Source: CAZFGK01 sp964518635
GTDB lineage: Bacteria; Zixibacteria; MSB-5A5; GN15; FEB-12
Direction of reading: 5' to 3'
Assembly (NCBI GenBank): GCA_964518635.1
Contig: CAZFGK010000003.1
Coordinates: 76,708-140,707 of the forward strand
Length of the DNA: 64,000 bases
Made by a program: the position numbers and the translations under genes. The notes beneath the pieces are model-generated. The model was not told the origin of the DNA, ran no database searches, and saw nothing but the letters and a program-made list of their open reading frames with translations. Within the stretch, counting starts at the first letter, position 1, and every line of letters starts with the position of its first letter. Positions 50,226 through 60,170 of this stretch are shown here, piece after piece.

Positions 50226-53200
50226 CTAGAGTTTCCAATTGACCCCCAGGGAGAATTCACGACCTATATCACGTCTCACGGCGATGTCGCCAGTGATGTC
50301 GTGCGCAGCTACAAAATCATCACCGAGAATGTTCTTTGCTTTGCCGCGTATTTCGAGACCACCGAGAATTTTCTTGCCAGCAGTAATATTGAGTGAGGTT
50401 CGGGACTGTTCATACACATCTGGTGTCCCTGCCGGAGAGTTCAGCCACAGTCGCTTGCCGAAGCGATTTACAGACACCGTAAAATCTGCGGCGAGTTTGT
50501 CTGAAGAATACCCGAACGAACCGTTTAGTACATACGGAGACTGCCCGTACAGAGGACGGTAGTTTTTCACTTCTCCGGTGTTCCCGTAGTACTGCTCTTC
50601 TACTCGAAATTCCGACTCGGGAAGATTCACACGCGAATCAACGAGAGTCAGATTTGCGCCGATCTCTATCCCACTGAGACTTTTGTTAAGTACATCAAGG
50701 CGAGTACGCGCTTCAAGTTCAAGCCCATACAGAACTGCTTCATCAGTGTTCACCGGGACATAGAATGAGAAGTTGTTATTGTCGATTTCGAGCTCGATGG
50801 GATTCGTAAATCTCTTCGAAAAGGCACTCACGGCAATCACTTCGCCGGCCCGCGGAAACCACTCCCAGCGAAGATCATAGTTGTTGATCGTTGTCTGTTT
50901 GAGCTTCGAGTTACCTTCAAACTCTAGTGCACCGATAAAATCTTCCGACTTGAACGGAGCAAACTCACGAAGGGTAGGACGAGCAAGGGTGGTGGTCACC
51001 GCTCCACGGAGGTTCACATTCGGCGACAGATGATAGACAACATTTACTGCTGGGAGGAGATTCGTTTGTTTAAGTCTTCCCTGCACATATTGCTGCGCGG
51101 TCGGTTCATAACCGTTTTCTGTGAACATGTCGGTCGCTTCGTAGCGGAGACCAGCGATGATATTCAGATCGCGAAGTACCGGAAACTCACTCATCCAGTA
51201 GAAGCTGCTGATATCCTGAACCCCTCGATAACTGGAGTTCCCGGTCGTTGCATTGATGATGAGATTGTTCTCAGGTCCAGTGTTGAAAATGTAGAGCGTA
51301 CCGAGTGTATCGAAACCCGGGGAATCTGCGTAATCCTCAGCAGTTCCGTCATACCAGGTACCATCGGAGGAAGTAATGTTTCTGGTGTATGAGAAAATCT
51401 GATCCCGTGAATCGCGGAATTTTTTGAACTTGTGAAATCCGAGCTTGAATGAACCTTGCGACGGTTTCCCATCCTTATTCACCCAAGGCATGGTGAGATC
51501 CACTTTGGTTTCGCTGTTCTCCTCGCGAATATCACGAAACACACGACTCGGAAAACGCTGTGTCGTGGTAGGTTCAATCAGATAGGTTGTGTCAGGCCAG
51601 ACAGATATGGTGACAAATGCCTCATCACCGGAATCGGGAAAGGAGGGATAGAGCCCCTGAGCAAAGAAACGCATATCAGGAGTATGTTCTTTGGAGACTG
51701 AACTACTGTACCCCCAGTTCACAAGAAATTTCAGCCCGAGATTGAGGTGATGATCTCCTTTGAACTGCCAGCTATCAAGCTGACGATCAGTGAAACGGAG
51801 AACATTTGACTCTACGCGAGTAGAAGCGGTATCACCGGTCGGGAAGAATTCATTCGGTTGTACGTTAAATGAAGACGGCGAGCTACCGTTCAGATACCGA
51901 CTTTCAGTCTCTTCAGCATCTGTTCGCACCCAGGTTGCTACAAGCTTGTTGTTCTTGATCGGAGAGATCGCAAGACTTGCAAGCGCTCCGGAGAGGAATT
52001 CTTCGGTACTCTTGGTGTCATGGTAATAACGCTGAATGTAGGGGACTGCCACCTCTCCGGCCCTTGGAGCATTTTCGACTCGATACGTCGCCTGAATACC
52101 GTCTTTATACTGACTGAAGCTCGTATTACTGTTGTAGCTCGCGTTTATACCGATTGGCATGCTGAACAACTGAAGGTTGTTCCCATATGAAAGAGAATAG
52201 TTGCGATTGAATGGAGCTTTGCGGCGTGTAAGACCGACATTCGGTTCAAATGTGCGCGTAAGAGAATCCATCAGGTTTGCAATGGCCGGATTTGACGTGA
52301 ACCGGTTCGGATCGTTTCCAAGAGCAACTGCACGATCAGTATTCCAGAGCGGATCGACCGTCTGAGGCCCTGCAACAAAGGAGAGGAAACGCTCGTCGGA
52401 AGTTGAGAGATTGTTGTGACCCGAACCGACCGAAGCCGAAATCAGCTGTTTTTCAGGAAAGTCTTTCGTTCGCAGATCGACTGACCCACCAGAGAAGTTC
52501 CCTGGTTTGTCAGGCGTAAAGGTCTTCGTTACGACAATGTTATCAAGTAGGCCAGACGGAATCATGTCAAGCGGGACTGCCTGTTTCTCCGGATCTGGAG
52601 TCGGCATAAGAGAACCGTTCAACTGTGTGTTTGAGTAACGATCTCCGAGGCCACGTACATAGATGAATTTTCCATCAACCACGGTCGCACCGACGACTTT
52701 ACTGGTTGCTTCGGCTGCATCGCTGGCTCCACTGCGGGAAATTGTCTGCGAGCTTATTGCATCAACCGTCGCCTTTGAGGCCTGACGCTCTCTAATCATG
52801 CTCACTTCATTCCCCTGGACTGCTTTTGCCGTGACGGTGATTTCACCTGCATCCGCAATCTGCTCTTCCATCTTCAGACCGAGCTTGGCATCTGCCCCTT
52901 CCTTCACGATCACATCCTGCACCTGAATCGTCGTATAGCCGACGCTGGTGATTTTGACCGAGTAAGTACCGGGGGTAACTTTGCGAATGGTGAAGTTGCC
53001 ATCGATATCTGCAACCGCCCCTTTGATCGGATCAGAGCCGACCAAGAGCACATTTGCACCAATCACCGGCTGACCGGACTTGGCATCCACAACCGTACCG
53101 GAAATAGTTCCGCCTTTGACGGTGGCAGTAGTTGCGGGCGCAGTCTGCGCCCGAAGCGGGACACTCGGCAAGTTGAGCATCACCAGCGATGCAAATGCAA

Positions 53201-53291
53201 AGACCAGCACCGGCATGATCAGTCCGATCAGGCCGCGCTGTAATCGCCGGTTGTGATGCATTCCATGCATAGTGATTCTGTTGTTCTCCAT
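50226..53291 (-). CDS. TonB-dependent receptor with N-terminal carboxypeptidase-regulatory-like domain
   Basis: About 1021 residues. A signal peptide (hydrophobic stretch IGLIMPVLVFAFASLVML) is followed by a beta-sandwich domain at about 60-145 (GTISGTVVDAKSGQPVIGANVLL...GNFTIRKVTPGTYSVKITSVGY). A plug with YVRGLGDRYSNTQLNGSLMPTPDPEKQAVPLDMIP and a barrel ending REFSLGVNWKL complete it. The plug type resembles Oar-like or Pho-linked receptors of Bacteroidetes. I chose ATG 53291, which has GGAAGG 11 bp before; the ATG at 53303 touches that site. It is divergent from phoB, 0.4 kb away, and codirectional with the secreted beta-helix gene. Substrate unknown, possibly a phosphate-containing compound. 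Confidence 0.87.
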   Translation of the reverse strand: MENNRITMHGMHHNRRLQRGLIGLIMPVLVFAFASLVMLNLPSVPLRAQTAPATTATVKGGTISGTVVDAKSGQPVIGANVLLVGSDPIKGAVADIDGNFTIRKVTPGTYSVKITSVGYTTIQVQDVIVKEGADAKLGLKMEEQIADAGEITVTAKAVQGNEVSMIRERQASKATVDAISSQTISRSGASDAAEATSKVVGATVVDGKFIYVRGLGDRYSNTQLNGSLMPTPDPEKQAVPLDMIPSGLLDNIVVTKTFTPDKPGNFSGGSVDLRTKDFPEKQLISASVGSGHNNLSTSDERFLSFVAGPQTVDPLWNTDRAVALGNDPNRFTSNPAIANLMDSLTRTFEPNVGLTRRKAPFNRNYSLSYGNNLQLFSMPIGINASYNSNTSFSQYKDGIQATYRVENAPRAGEVAVPYIQRYYHDTKSTEEFLSGALASLAISPIKNNKLVATWVRTDAEETESRYLNGSSPSSFNVQPNEFFPTGDTASTRVESNVLRFTDRQLDSWQFKGDHHLNLGLKFLVNWGYSSSVSKEHTPDMRFFAQGLYPSFPDSGDEAFVTISVWPDTTYLIEPTTTQRFPSRVFRDIREENSETKVDLTMPWVNKDGKPSQGSFKLGFHKFKKFRDSRDQIFSYTRNITSSDGTWYDGTAEDYADSPGFDTLGTLYIFNTGPENNLIINATTGNSSYRGVQDISSFYWMSEFPVLRDLNIIAGLRYEATDMFTENGYEPTAQQYVQGRLKQTNLLPAVNVVYHLSPNVNLRGAVTTTLARPTLREFAPFKSEDFIGALEFEGNSKLKQTTINNYDLRWEWFPRAGEVIAVSAFSKRFTNPIELEIDNNNFSFYVPVNTDEAVLYGLELEARTRLDVLNKSLSGIEIGANLTLVDSRVNLPESEFRVEEQYYGNTGEVKNYRPLYGQSPYVLNGSFGYSSDKLAADFTVSVNRFGKRLWLNSPAGTPDVYEQSRTSLNITAGKKILGGLEIRGKAKNILGDDFVAAHDITGDIAVRRDIGREFSLGVNWKL

Positions 53292-53303
53292 TGTTCTGTT
53301 CAT

Positions 53304-53697
53304 CCTTCCAAAAAAACCTGTTCTGAAAACCTGTTCGAATGAGATGCAAATGGATTGTCCCGGTCACGAACCTGTTAATCGCGCCGAACAGAGCTCCACT
53401 TACGTCCGACAGAGTCGACTTGTACTGTTTGGGATTTGTGAGTTGACAGCTAAGAATGGGTGAATTGAACTGTCGGAAAGTGCGCTTCCGGAGCCGAAAT
53501 TTCCCGTAACCCCCTCATTTGAGGTCACTTTCGGGACTTTTTTGCCCCCAACAACCAGCCCCGGAGCTGATTTTTCCCCCGGCGACCGAAATCACTCGCA
53601 CAATCTTAACATTGCATTAACATATTAATGACAATAAAGGTCGAGCTTCTCAGGAGCAGAAACTGATCCCTTCTAGGACAAAGGAATAGCAGGAAAT
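53304..53697. other. divergent promoter region between the TonB receptor and phoB
   Basis: About 390 bp without a gene. It holds the Pho-box-like repeat at 53606-53623 and, nearer the receptor, two copies of CCTGTTC 13 bp apart (53318 and 53331) plus a CCTGTTAATC at 53371. Which element serves the receptor is not clear. Confidence 0.5.
53606..53623 (+). promoter_or_regulatory. candidate Pho box upstream of phoB
   Basis: Two TTAACAT copies start 11 bp apart (53606 and 53617) with an AT-rich spacer, followed by a partial TTAATGA. Eleven-base direct repeats are the hallmark of PhoB/PhoP-family binding, and TTAACA equals the PhoP box unit of Bacillus. The site lies 75-92 bp before the phoB start, as expected for autoregulation. 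Confidence 0.65.
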
Positions 53698-54390
53698 ATG
53701 TCCGTCTCTCGTGAGAATATTCTCGTCATCGAAGATGAGCCAGATATTCAGGAATTAATACGATTCAATTTGAGTCGTGAGGGATTCCGGGTGGTCTGTT
53801 GCCGGACCGGCGAGGACGGGATCGCCACCGCCCGTACGACTGAACCGAAACTGATCCTGCTGGATCTGATGCTTCCCGGCATGGATGGGCTGGATGTTTG
53901 CAAGATTCTCAAGGCCAATCCCGATACTCGTCAGATTCCGGTCATCATGGTCACCGCCCGTACCGAAGAGGTCGACATGGTCACCGGACTGGATGTCGGC
54001 GCCGACGACTATCTGCCAAAGCCATTCAGTCCGAAAGTACTGGTCGCTCGTATTCGAGCATTGCTGCGCAGACGTGCTTCTGAGGAGTTTCAGGACAATG
54101 CCCCGGTTGCTATCCATGAACTGGAGATTCATCCCGGTCGATTTGAAGTCAAAGCCAGCGGGAAACGTCTTGATCTCTCATTGACCGAGTTCAAGATCCT
54201 TCAGTTTCTGGCTCGGAATCCGGGTTGGGTCTTTACTCGATATCAGATTGTGAGTGGAGTGCGCGGAGATGATGTCGTCGTGACTGATCGCTCAGTCGAT
54301 GTACATATCGTCGGACTTCGCCGGAAACTCGGTGACTACGGGAAGTACATCGAGACGGTCCGTGGTGTCGGTTATCGCTTCATGAAATAG
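53698..54390 (+). CDS. phoB: phosphate regulon response regulator PhoB
   Basis: OmpR-family regulator of 230 residues. The receiver domain (6-122) has the acidic pocket EDEP at 12-15, phospho-acceptor Asp56 in LILLDLMLP, the switch Thr in VTARTEE and Lys in YLPKPFSP. The C-terminal winged helix (about 135-228) has the recognition block TDRSVDVHIVGLRRKLGDYGKYIETVRGVGYRF. A histidine kinase and the pst genes follow on the same strand, so PhoB is the sensible name. ATG with AGGAA upstream. Phosphorylated PhoB would activate the downstream genes through the Pho boxes. Confidence 0.9.
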   Translation: MSVSRENILVIEDEPDIQELIRFNLSREGFRVVCCRTGEDGIATARTTEPKLILLDLMLPGMDGLDVCKILKANPDTRQIPVIMVTARTEEVDMVTGLDVGADDYLPKPFSPKVLVARIRALLRRRASEEFQDNAPVAIHELEIHPGRFEVKASGKRLDLSLTEFKILQFLARNPGWVFTRYQIVSGVRGDDVVVTDRSVDVHIVGLRRKLGDYGKYIETVRGVGYRFMK

Positions 54391-54509
54391 AATCCGCTCT
54401 GCAATATCTTCTGAGCTAATTTTAGAGCTAATCCCCGACCGCCGAAGTTGGTATCTTCTCTTTGTGAGCCGAATCATCCACGAATCACCCATAGGATAAA
54501 TCTCCCCTA

Positions 54510-56300
54510 ATGTCTCGTCGCCCGTTGTTGTGGACTATCTTCCCGACCTTTTTCATTATCACGCTGATCGGCGTGGTCGGTGTCGGTGTCTATACCACCG
54601 GCTCTCTTCGATCTTTCGCATTTCAGCAGACATCAATCGACCTTCAGGGACAGACCCATATTGTCAAAGATCAGGTGCGGGGGATTCTGCTGGACAGTAC
54701 CAATGTGTCGCTCCAGAAACTCCGGCTCGATTCACTCTGCGCTGCCTATTCAAAGTTAGCACCTGCTCGTCTGACTATTTTCTCCCCAAACGGGGACATT
54801 CTGGCCGACTCCTACCTTGCGGTAGAACAGCGTCGAAATGAATCAAATCGTGAAGAGATTCGGGAGGCACTGGCGACCGGGATGGGGGAGGGGCTTGAAT
54901 CTGGGGATGATGAGTTATCTCGATTTATCGCGGTTGCCGAGACTATCCAGGAGAATACCAGAGTTTACGGTATTGTCCGGCTGGCGATGCCGACCACGTT
55001 TCTGCGAGAGCGGATGAGCCAGATGTATCTGCAATTGGTGCTGGGCGGTTTCATTGTACTGATCCTCATGGGGATTGCCTCCCTGATTGTCGCCCGAAAG
55101 ATCATCCATCCTATTGATTCAATCAAACGAGGGGCGGAACGATTCGCCCAGGGGGATCTTGATTCTCGTCTCCCGGTCCCCGATTCGGAAGAGATCGGCT
55201 CACTTGCCGAGCTGATGAATGCGATGTCGGCACAATTAAGTGATCGTATCCGTGCGGTCACGAGTCAGCGCAATGAACAGGAGGCGATTCTCTCAAGTAT
55301 GGTGGAAGGGGTGGTCGCGGTTGACCGTGAAGACCGCATTCTGACGATCAATCAGGCCGCTGGGAAGATTTTGGGAGTCGATTCTCTTGAATCAATCGGG
55401 CGGCCGATTCAGGAGGTCATTCGAGTGAGTCAGCTTGCGATTCTTGCTGATCGCTCTCGTCAAAGTGGCGTGCCAGTCGAAGAGGATTTTCAGGTCAGCG
55501 GGAAAGAGAATGACACCTACTTGCAGGCACACGCCAACGTTCTTCGGGACGGACGAGGGGCGATAATCGGAACGGTGATCGTGCTTAATGATATGACGCG
55601 AATCAGGCAACTTGAGAATATCCGTCGTGAATTCGTCGCTAATGTGTCGCACGAACTTCGCACTCCGCTGACTTTGGTGAAGGGGTATGTCGAGACCATT
55701 CTCGAAAGTGGGGTCGATTCGCCGGAGGATACCGAACGATTTATCCGGATTATCTCCCGCCATGTTGATCGCCTGAATAACATCATTGAAGATCTTCTTT
55801 CACTCTCACGAATTGAGCAGTCATCCGATCATGATGAGATCTCACTTCAAAAAGGTCAGGTCGCTGAAATTGCAGATCAGGTGATTGAGATTCAGCGGAG
55901 TGCGGCGGCGGAGAGACGCATTACGATACGAAATCTCTGTCCGCCCGATCTGATCGCGAAATTCAGCCATTCCCTGCTCGAGCAGGCCCTTCTCAATCTC
56001 GTCGATAACGCCGTAAAATACAGCCCGGACGGCAGCACGGTGAGTATTTCGGCGTCGAGCTCCGACGGGATGGTGGCAGTGCAGGTAACTGATAACGGCC
56101 CGGGAATCTCAACGGAGCACCATGGTCGTATCTTTGAGCGATTCTATCGTGTCGACCGTGGTCGAAGCCGCGATCTTGGCGGGACCGGCCTCGGGCTCGC
56201 CATTGTAAAGCATATTGCGATCGCCATGGGGGGGCGCGTGGCGGTTGATTCCGCACCGGGAAAAGGAAGCACCTTTACCATCTTCCTCAATGCCGGCTGA
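54510..56300 (+). CDS. phoR: phosphate regulon sensor histidine kinase PhoR
   Basis: A 596-residue membrane kinase. Two helices (about 10-30 and 175-196) enclose an extracytoplasmic domain. A HAMP linker (197-248) and a PAS domain (about 258-365) follow. The dimerisation domain has His381 in NVSHELRTP, and the ATPase domain has the N-box NLVDNAVKYS, G1 DNGPGI and G2 GTGLGLAI. It starts 119 bp after phoB. The extracytoplasmic sensor part is larger than in E. coli PhoR and like that of Gram-positive PhoR/WalK. It probably responds through the Pst-PhoU complex to phosphate supply. Confidence 0.9.
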   Translation: MSRRPLLWTIFPTFFIITLIGVVGVGVYTTGSLRSFAFQQTSIDLQGQTHIVKDQVRGILLDSTNVSLQKLRLDSLCAAYSKLAPARLTIFSPNGDILADSYLAVEQRRNESNREEIREALATGMGEGLESGDDELSRFIAVAETIQENTRVYGIVRLAMPTTFLRERMSQMYLQLVLGGFIVLILMGIASLIVARKIIHPIDSIKRGAERFAQGDLDSRLPVPDSEEIGSLAELMNAMSAQLSDRIRAVTSQRNEQEAILSSMVEGVVAVDREDRILTINQAAGKILGVDSLESIGRPIQEVIRVSQLAILADRSRQSGVPVEEDFQVSGKENDTYLQAHANVLRDGRGAIIGTVIVLNDMTRIRQLENIRREFVANVSHELRTPLTLVKGYVETILESGVDSPEDTERFIRIISRHVDRLNNIIEDLLSLSRIEQSSDHDEISLQKGQVAEIADQVIEIQRSAAAERRITIRNLCPPDLIAKFSHSLLEQALLNLVDNAVKYSPDGSTVSISASSSDGMVAVQVTDNGPGISTEHHGRIFERFYRVDRGRSRDLGGTGLGLAIVKHIAIAMGGRVAVDSAPGKGSTFTIFLNAG

Positions 56301-56341
56301 GCCAAGTAGTCCCATGTATCCACATACGCCATGATCCGATA

Positions 56342-56359
56342 TCTAACATATTTCTAACG
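56342..56359 (+). promoter_or_regulatory. candidate Pho box upstream of pstS
   Basis: Two TCTAAC copies start exactly 11 bp apart (56342 and 56353), in an AT-rich setting about 70 bp before the pstS start. The period and position match the repeat before phoB, and the core (T)TAAC is shared. Confidence 0.6.
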
Positions 56360-56424
56360 AAATCCGACGCCATAATCCCCCTCGATTCCTTGACCTTCTT
56401 AACAGTTACGGGCATCTTCAAGTC

Positions 56425-57330
56425 ATGAAAAAACGACCAAGTTCCGGCCTCATCTCCCTGATGCAAGGGCTCATACTGTTGTGTGTGGGACCGTTCCTTC
56501 TCATCTCATGTTCGAGTTCCGGAGACGGACAAGGCAGTTCACGGACGATCACACTCAAGGGATCTGATACCATGGTTCGCCTCGGCCAGCGATGGGCTGA
56601 AGAATACATGAAGAAAAATCCGAATGTGGTCATACAGGTCTCTGGTGGCGGGTCTGGAACCGGGATATCTGCACTGATCAATGGTACTACTGATATCTGT
56701 CAGGCATCACGAGATATCAAGGCGAAAGAAGTCGAAGAACTTGAAAAACAAGGGTTCGGACTTTTCAGGTATCGCGTTGCGCTAGATGGGATTGCCATCT
56801 TTGTTCATGAATCGAATCCTATTCAGGAAATCTCTACAGAGCAACTACGCCGAATCTACATTGGCGAGATTACCAATTGGAAAGATCTCGGTGGAAATGA
56901 CGCAAAGATCGTTCTCTATAGCCGCGAGAATAATTCAGGTACGTATGCCTACTTCAAGGAAGCGGTACTGCTGGAGGCAGATTTCTCCTCCTGGACTTCA
57001 ACTCTTCCCGGAACATCAGCTGTTGTGAATGCAGTGTCGAAAGACTCTCTCGGAATCGGATACGGCGGAATTGCCTGGGCCAGTGGAGTCAAACACTGCA
57101 ACGTCAAATCGAGTGACAGTACCGCCGCATTTGCGCCTACGCTGGAACTCATCTCAAACGGGCAGTACCCCATATCCCGACCACTTTTCTGGTTTACCCG
57201 TTCGGTGCCGTCTGCAGAGATCAAGAATTTTCTGAACTGGGCATTGTCGGTTGATGGACAGAAAATCGCCGAAGAGACACACTACGTTCCGCTTCATACA
57301 GATGAAGCTGCTGCACAGATCATTCAATAA
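56425..57330 (+). CDS. pstS: phosphate-binding lipoprotein PstS
   Basis: Periplasmic phosphate-binding protein of 301 residues, lipid-anchored at Cys29 (FLLISCSSS). Phosphate-binding loops are KGSDTMVRL, QVSGGGSGTGISALINGTTDI with the serine/glycine dipole, ASRDIK, and SRENNSGTYAYFKE. These match the PstS family well. First gene of pstSCAB-phoU; a candidate Pho box lies about 70 bp upstream. The usual strong demand for the binding protein would be met by that promoter. Confidence 0.93.
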   Translation: MKKRPSSGLISLMQGLILLCVGPFLLISCSSSGDGQGSSRTITLKGSDTMVRLGQRWAEEYMKKNPNVVIQVSGGGSGTGISALINGTTDICQASRDIKAKEVEELEKQGFGLFRYRVALDGIAIFVHESNPIQEISTEQLRRIYIGEITNWKDLGGNDAKIVLYSRENNSGTYAYFKEAVLLEADFSSWTSTLPGTSAVVNAVSKDSLGIGYGGIAWASGVKHCNVKSSDSTAAFAPTLELISNGQYPISRPLFWFTRSVPSAEIKNFLNWALSVDGQKIAEETHYVPLHTDEAAAQIIQ

Positions 57331-57381
57331 CCGCACACTTTGGGCGATTGATCACTTCAGCATTCGACAAAACGAATCGAG

Positions 57382-58425
57382 ATGACCGTTGAACTGGAGC
57401 CAGATATCAAACGTCAGGTAGGAAAAACAGCAGCGCCGTCCGCGGCGAACAACCCGGGGCAGGGGCCATTCAAACTTGAATTCAAACCGAAATCGAAACT
57501 GTTCGAATTTATCGGTGAGAAGATCATCTCCATTTCAGCACTCACCGCACTGATTGCCATACTGTTGATCTTTGTGTTCATATTCAAGGAAGCGGTGCCG
57601 ATTTTCACGGACGCGGAAACACAAGAGACTGCCTCAATAGAGAAAATGACCCAGGCGCAGAAGTTTCATGAGGGGAAAGACCCTTCCTGGGTCTGGCAAC
57701 CAAACTCAAATCATCCGAAATACTCTCTCCTCCCCCTTTTCATCGGCACGATCAAGACAGCCCTCGTTGCAATGCTGGTCGCAATTCCGCTTGGTGTCTT
57801 AGGGGCAATCTATTCGTCTGAATTTGCATCCCCTCGAATGAGAGAAATTATCAAGCCATCGATTGAAATGCTTGCCGGGATCCCCTCGGTTGTACTCGGA
57901 TTCTTTGCCTTGCTTATCTCGGCGACATTTGTGAAACAGGTATTTGGGCTTGAGTACCGACTGAATGCAGTGAATGCCGGAATCTCTCTTGGTTTTGCTG
58001 TGATCCCCATCATTTTCACGGTGGCCGAGGATGCCATGACCGCCGTGCCTCGTACGCTTCGGGATGCGGCTCTTGCCTTGGGAGCAAATCCATGGCAAGT
58101 CTCCTGGAGTATGGTGTTGCCTGCCGCACTTCCAGGAATCGCCGCAGGTATCGTCCTTGGCTTCGGGCGAGCCATTGGCGAGACGATGATTGTCCTCATG
58201 GCCTCTGGGAATGCGGCATTGGTTTCTTTCGGTCTCGATGAACCCGTTCGCACCTTCTCAGCGACCATTGCATCTGAGTTGGGTGAAGTAGTCTTTGGCA
58301 GCGCACACTATCAGGTTCTCTTTTTTATCGGATCACTCCTCTTCATTTTCACCTTTCTGATCAATCTCGGCGGCGAGGTCGTTCTGGGGAGAGTGAAAAA
58401 ACGGATTCAAGGGAAAATGTCGTGA
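57382..58425 (+). CDS. pstC: phosphate ABC transporter permease PstC
   Basis: Inner-membrane permease of 347 residues. After a hydrophilic N-terminal region and helix 1 (ISALTALIAILLIFVFIF) there is a periplasmic loop of about 60 residues, longer than usual, containing EDPSWVWQPNS-like sequence. The core transport domain has ALVAMLVAIPLGVLGAIYSSEFAS and the ATPase contact LALGANPWQVSWSMVLPAALPGIAAGIVLGFGRAIGETM. The 3' end overlaps pstA by 4 bp. Confidence 0.92.
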   Translation: MTVELEPDIKRQVGKTAAPSAANNPGQGPFKLEFKPKSKLFEFIGEKIISISALTALIAILLIFVFIFKEAVPIFTDAETQETASIEKMTQAQKFHEGKDPSWVWQPNSNHPKYSLLPLFIGTIKTALVAMLVAIPLGVLGAIYSSEFASPRMREIIKPSIEMLAGIPSVVLGFFALLISATFVKQVFGLEYRLNAVNAGISLGFAVIPIIFTVAEDAMTAVPRTLRDAALALGANPWQVSWSMVLPAALPGIAAGIVLGFGRAIGETMIVLMASGNAALVSFGLDEPVRTFSATIASELGEVVFGSAHYQVLFFIGSLLFIFTFLINLGGEVVLGRVKKRIQGKMS

Positions 58426-59378
58426 GCGCCACTCAAACTGCAACCCTGAAATCCCCCATCGCCATTACGTTTCCGGAGAAACGGGATCGGGGAGTTATCC
58501 CACGATGGCTGACCGGGCTTGCCGTGCTGTTGATTCTCGCTATCCTCGCGATCATTCTCGGAACGATATTCTTTGGAGGAATCTCAAGCATCTCCGTTGA
58601 ATTCCTGACCGGCAAACCGACACAGGGATTGGAAGCAGGTGGGATTTATCCGGCGATATTCGGAACGGTCGCGCTGGTTATTCTCATGGTGATTGGAGTT
58701 GTCCCGATCGGGGTTTTGACTGCAGTCTATTTGTCAGAGTACACTCGTCCTGATTCTCTCATTACAAGGATGATTCGAATCTCGATCAACAACCTTGCCG
58801 GAGTTCCATCCATTGTTTTCGGCCTCTTTGGGCTTGGGTTCTTTGTCGGTTTTGTCGGTGCGAATATCGATACTCTTATGGGAACCTCCGGATCTCCGGT
58901 CTGGGGACAACCGGCGATAATTTGGGCATCATTGACACTTTCTCTCCTGACTCTTCCGGTTGTGATTGTGTCGACCGAAGAGGCCCTTCGCGTGATTCCT
59001 CGCGAACTGCGAGAAGCCAGCTACGCTCTAGGCGCGACGAAATTACAGACCATTATTCGTGTTGTGCTGCCACAGGCGATGCCCGGCATACTCACCGGCG
59101 GGATACTCGCAGTCAGCCGTGGTGCCGGAGAGGTTGCTCCTATATTGTTCACCGGCGCGGCGTATTATCTTCCGTATTTGCCAAATAGTCTGAATGATCA
59201 GTTCATGGAACTGGGCTATCATATTTTTGTCTTAGCCACACAATCCCCCGATGTCGAACGGACAAAACCGATACTCTTTGGGACAGTTCTGGTGTTGCTG
59301 GTGTTGACTTTTGCACTCAATTTCACTGCAATCATCATCCGTTCAAAACTCCGCCGAAACCGAATGACTGCACACTAA
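58422..59378 (+). CDS. pstA: phosphate ABC transporter permease PstA
   Basis: Second permease, 318 residues and six core helices. Family marks: GGIYPAIFGTVALVILMVIGVVPIGVLTAVYLSEY, INNLAGVPSIVFGLFGLGFFV, EALRVIPRELREASYALGATKLQTIIRVVLPQAMPGILTGGILAVSRGAGEVAPILFTG. GTG start overlapping the pstC stop (GTGA). Works with PstC as the phosphate channel. Confidence 0.92.
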   Translation: MSATQTATLKSPIAITFPEKRDRGVIPRWLTGLAVLLILAILAIILGTIFFGGISSISVEFLTGKPTQGLEAGGIYPAIFGTVALVILMVIGVVPIGVLTAVYLSEYTRPDSLITRMIRISINNLAGVPSIVFGLFGLGFFVGFVGANIDTLMGTSGSPVWGQPAIIWASLTLSLLTLPVVIVSTEEALRVIPRELREASYALGATKLQTIIRVVLPQAMPGILTGGILAVSRGAGEVAPILFTGAAYYLPYLPNSLNDQFMELGYHIFVLATQSPDVERTKPILFGTVLVLLVLTFALNFTAIIIRSKLRRNRMTAH

Positions 59379-59383
59379 AAAAT

Positions 59384-60169
59384 ATGAAACCTCTCATCGC
59401 TGAACCGCTGATCAGAACAACCAAGCTCGCTGCCACCGACGTTAATTTCTTCTATGGCACCAATCAGGCACTGCAGGATGTGACCATTAACATCCCGAAG
59501 AATCAGGTGTTGGCACTTATTGGTCCCTCTGGGTGTGGAAAATCGACGTTTCTGCGATTACTCAATCGGATGAATGACTATATCCCCGGCGTGCGGATGG
59601 AAGGAAAAGTCCTGCTCGACGGGGTCGATATTTATCAGGGATTCCGAGAAGTTGATACACTACGAACTCGGGTCGGCATGGTCTTCCAGAAATCTAACCC
59701 CTTCCCGAAATCGATCTTTGATAATGTCGCCTATGGACTTCGAGTGAATGGCATTAAGGACAAGTATGTCATCACGGGTGCAGTTGAAGATGCCCTTCGA
59801 CGCGCTTATCTATGGGATGAAGTGAAGGACAAGCTGGAAAACAGTGCCTACATGCTCTCCGGTGGTCAGCAGCAGCGACTTTGTATCGCACGTGCTCTGG
59901 CAGTTCGCCCGGAGGTAATTCTCATGGATGAACCTGCTTCTGCCCTTGATCCAATCTCGACCTCAAAAATAGAAGATCTGATTATTGAATTGCGAAACTC
60001 GGTAACAATAGTGATTGTTACCCATAATATGCAGCAAGCAGGACGAGTTTCAGACATCACCGGATTTTTTTACCTCGGCAAGTTGATCGAAACTGGCCCG
60101 ACGAAGCACATTTTTACTAATCCCACCGAGAAATTGACCGAAGATTACATCACAGGACGAATGGGATAG
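59384..60169 (+). CDS. pstB: phosphate ABC transporter ATP-binding protein PstB
   Basis: ATPase of 261 residues with Walker A GPSGCGKST, the PstB-specific RLLNRMNDYIPG and VGMVFQKSNPFPKSIFDNVAYGLR, signature LSGGQQQRLCIARAL, Walker B VILMDEPASALDPIST, and switch His in VTHNMQQAGRVSD. Five bases separate it from pstA. It also ties transport to PhoR signalling through PhoU. Confidence 0.95.
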   Translation: MKPLIAEPLIRTTKLAATDVNFFYGTNQALQDVTINIPKNQVLALIGPSGCGKSTFLRLLNRMNDYIPGVRMEGKVLLDGVDIYQGFREVDTLRTRVGMVFQKSNPFPKSIFDNVAYGLRVNGIKDKYVITGAVEDALRRAYLWDEVKDKLENSAYMLSGGQQQRLCIARALAVRPEVILMDEPASALDPISTSKIEDLIIELRNSVTIVIVTHNMQQAGRVSDITGFFYLGKLIETGPTKHIFTNPTEKLTEDYITGRMG

Positions 60170-60170
60170 T

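Noticed and set aside
53304..53460. Riboswitch (for example cobalamin) before the second TonB receptor
   Set aside because: No conserved aptamer core such as the B12-box was found; only short CCTGTT repeats are present.
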